From: Candidatus Thorarchaeota archaeon
GTDB lineage: Archaea; Asgardarchaeota; Thorarchaeia; Thorarchaeales; Thorarchaeaceae
NCBI GenBank assembly: GCA_016840965.1
Contig: JAEORI010000292.1
Coordinates: 1-5,449 of the forward strand
Direction: 5' to 3'
Length of the DNA: 5,449 nucleotides
In this document: in pieces, positions 5,255 through 5,449 of the stretch
Position numbering within the stretch: the first letter of the stretch is position 1
Layout of the letters: every line of letters begins with the position of its first letter
Made by a program: the position numbers and the translations under genes
Notes under the pieces: generated by a model
Databases searched by the model: none
What the model was told of the DNA's origin: nothing
Seen by the model: the letters and a program-made list of their open reading frames with translations, nothing else

Positions 5255-5449
5255 TCACCACATCTTGAAATGTTTGAATACTCCTGTTGGATGAACAACA
5301 ATGAATGGAATCAATGCGTCCCAAAGACTCTGAAATGCGTTCAGAATTATACCAAAGTTTATGATAACTTCCAATGAAATAACTGGGGCGAATAGTGCTA
5401 AATATGCGATGTTAATTGGTACCATGATTGAAACACGTAACAAAAAGGC
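5255..5449 (-). CDS. C-terminal fragment of a multi-pass membrane protein, possibly an ECF transporter S component
   Basis: The frame is open from the window edge to TGA at 5257-5255, so 64 residues plus the first part outside the window belong to one gene. An internal TTG at 5443 and an ATG at 5425 give short frames, but the open reading to the edge argues for a truncated gene. The fragment has two hydrophobic segments: one around MVPINIAYLALFAPVISLEV and one around LIPFIVVHPT. It ends in a basic tail, GVFKHFKMW. The pattern R-x2-I-M-x2-I-N, followed by a segment with N-A-F-Q-S-L-W-D-A-L, recalls the last helices of ECF S components of riboflavin type, where R..M..(V/I)N and an (I/F)(Q)G(I)(I)N helix recur. 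That match is from memory and weak; another small-molecule transporter is equally possible. No clear T-tract follows on this strand. Confidence 0.65.
   Translation of the reverse strand, partial: AFLLRVSIMVPINIAYLALFAPVISLEVIINFGIILNAFQSLWDALIPFIVVHPTGVFKHFKMW

Noticed and set aside
5236..5335. Inverted repeat TTTCAGAGT (5236-5244) and ACTCTGAAA (5327-5335)
   Set aside because: The arms are only 9 nt and 82 nt apart, with one inside the membrane-protein fragment. Probably chance.

Overview
The window looks archaeal. It opens with the end of a transcription factor B (TFB/TFIIB) gene and carries a UbiA-family prenyltransferase that best fits archaeal ether-lipid synthesis. Starts are preceded by archaeal TATA-like boxes, and some by short Shine-Dalgarno (SD) motifs. 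A longin-like protein and a zinc-ribbon/Yip1-type membrane protein suggest an Asgard archaeon, perhaps Thorarchaeia-like. That lineage call is inference; the window alone cannot prove it. Base composition is moderately AT-rich and fairly even, with no sign of a mobile element, CRISPR array, tRNA or rRNA.

Layout: (1) 1-122, + strand, C-terminal end of TFB, followed at once by a G/C stem with a T-rich tail that should end transcription. (2) 257-1093, + strand, a 278-residue protein with a longin-like N-terminal half. (3) 3276-1094, - strand, a two-gene operon: an endonuclease IV-like TIM-barrel protein whose stop overlaps by 4 nt the start of a TRM11/TrmG10-like methyltransferase with an altered catalytic motif. 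(4) 3392-4333, + strand, a UbiA prenyltransferase, probably digeranylgeranylglyceryl phosphate synthase, divergent from the operon across about 115 nt that contain a perfect-arm 15-nt palindrome. (5) 5163-4330, - strand, zinc ribbon plus Yip1-like membrane domain, with a clear TATA box and SD. (6) 5449-5255, - strand, the C-terminal end of a membrane protein that runs off the window, possibly an ECF transporter S component.

The genes do not form one obvious pathway. They touch transcription initiation (TFB), nucleic-acid processing (nuclease plus methyltransferase), membrane-lipid synthesis (UbiA) and possible membrane or GTPase-linked functions (longin-like, Yip1-like). The packing is tight: both convergent pairs meet stop to stop, one with 0 nt between stops and the other overlapping by 4 nt. 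The points most worth following are the methyltransferase with Glu-Pro-Val-Leu-Gly-Pro in place of the usual Asp/Asn-Pro-Pro-Tyr motif, its coupling to an endonuclease IV-like protein with a changed metal site, and the longin-like and Yip1-like proteins of eukaryotic-trafficking type. No wholly new system is evident.
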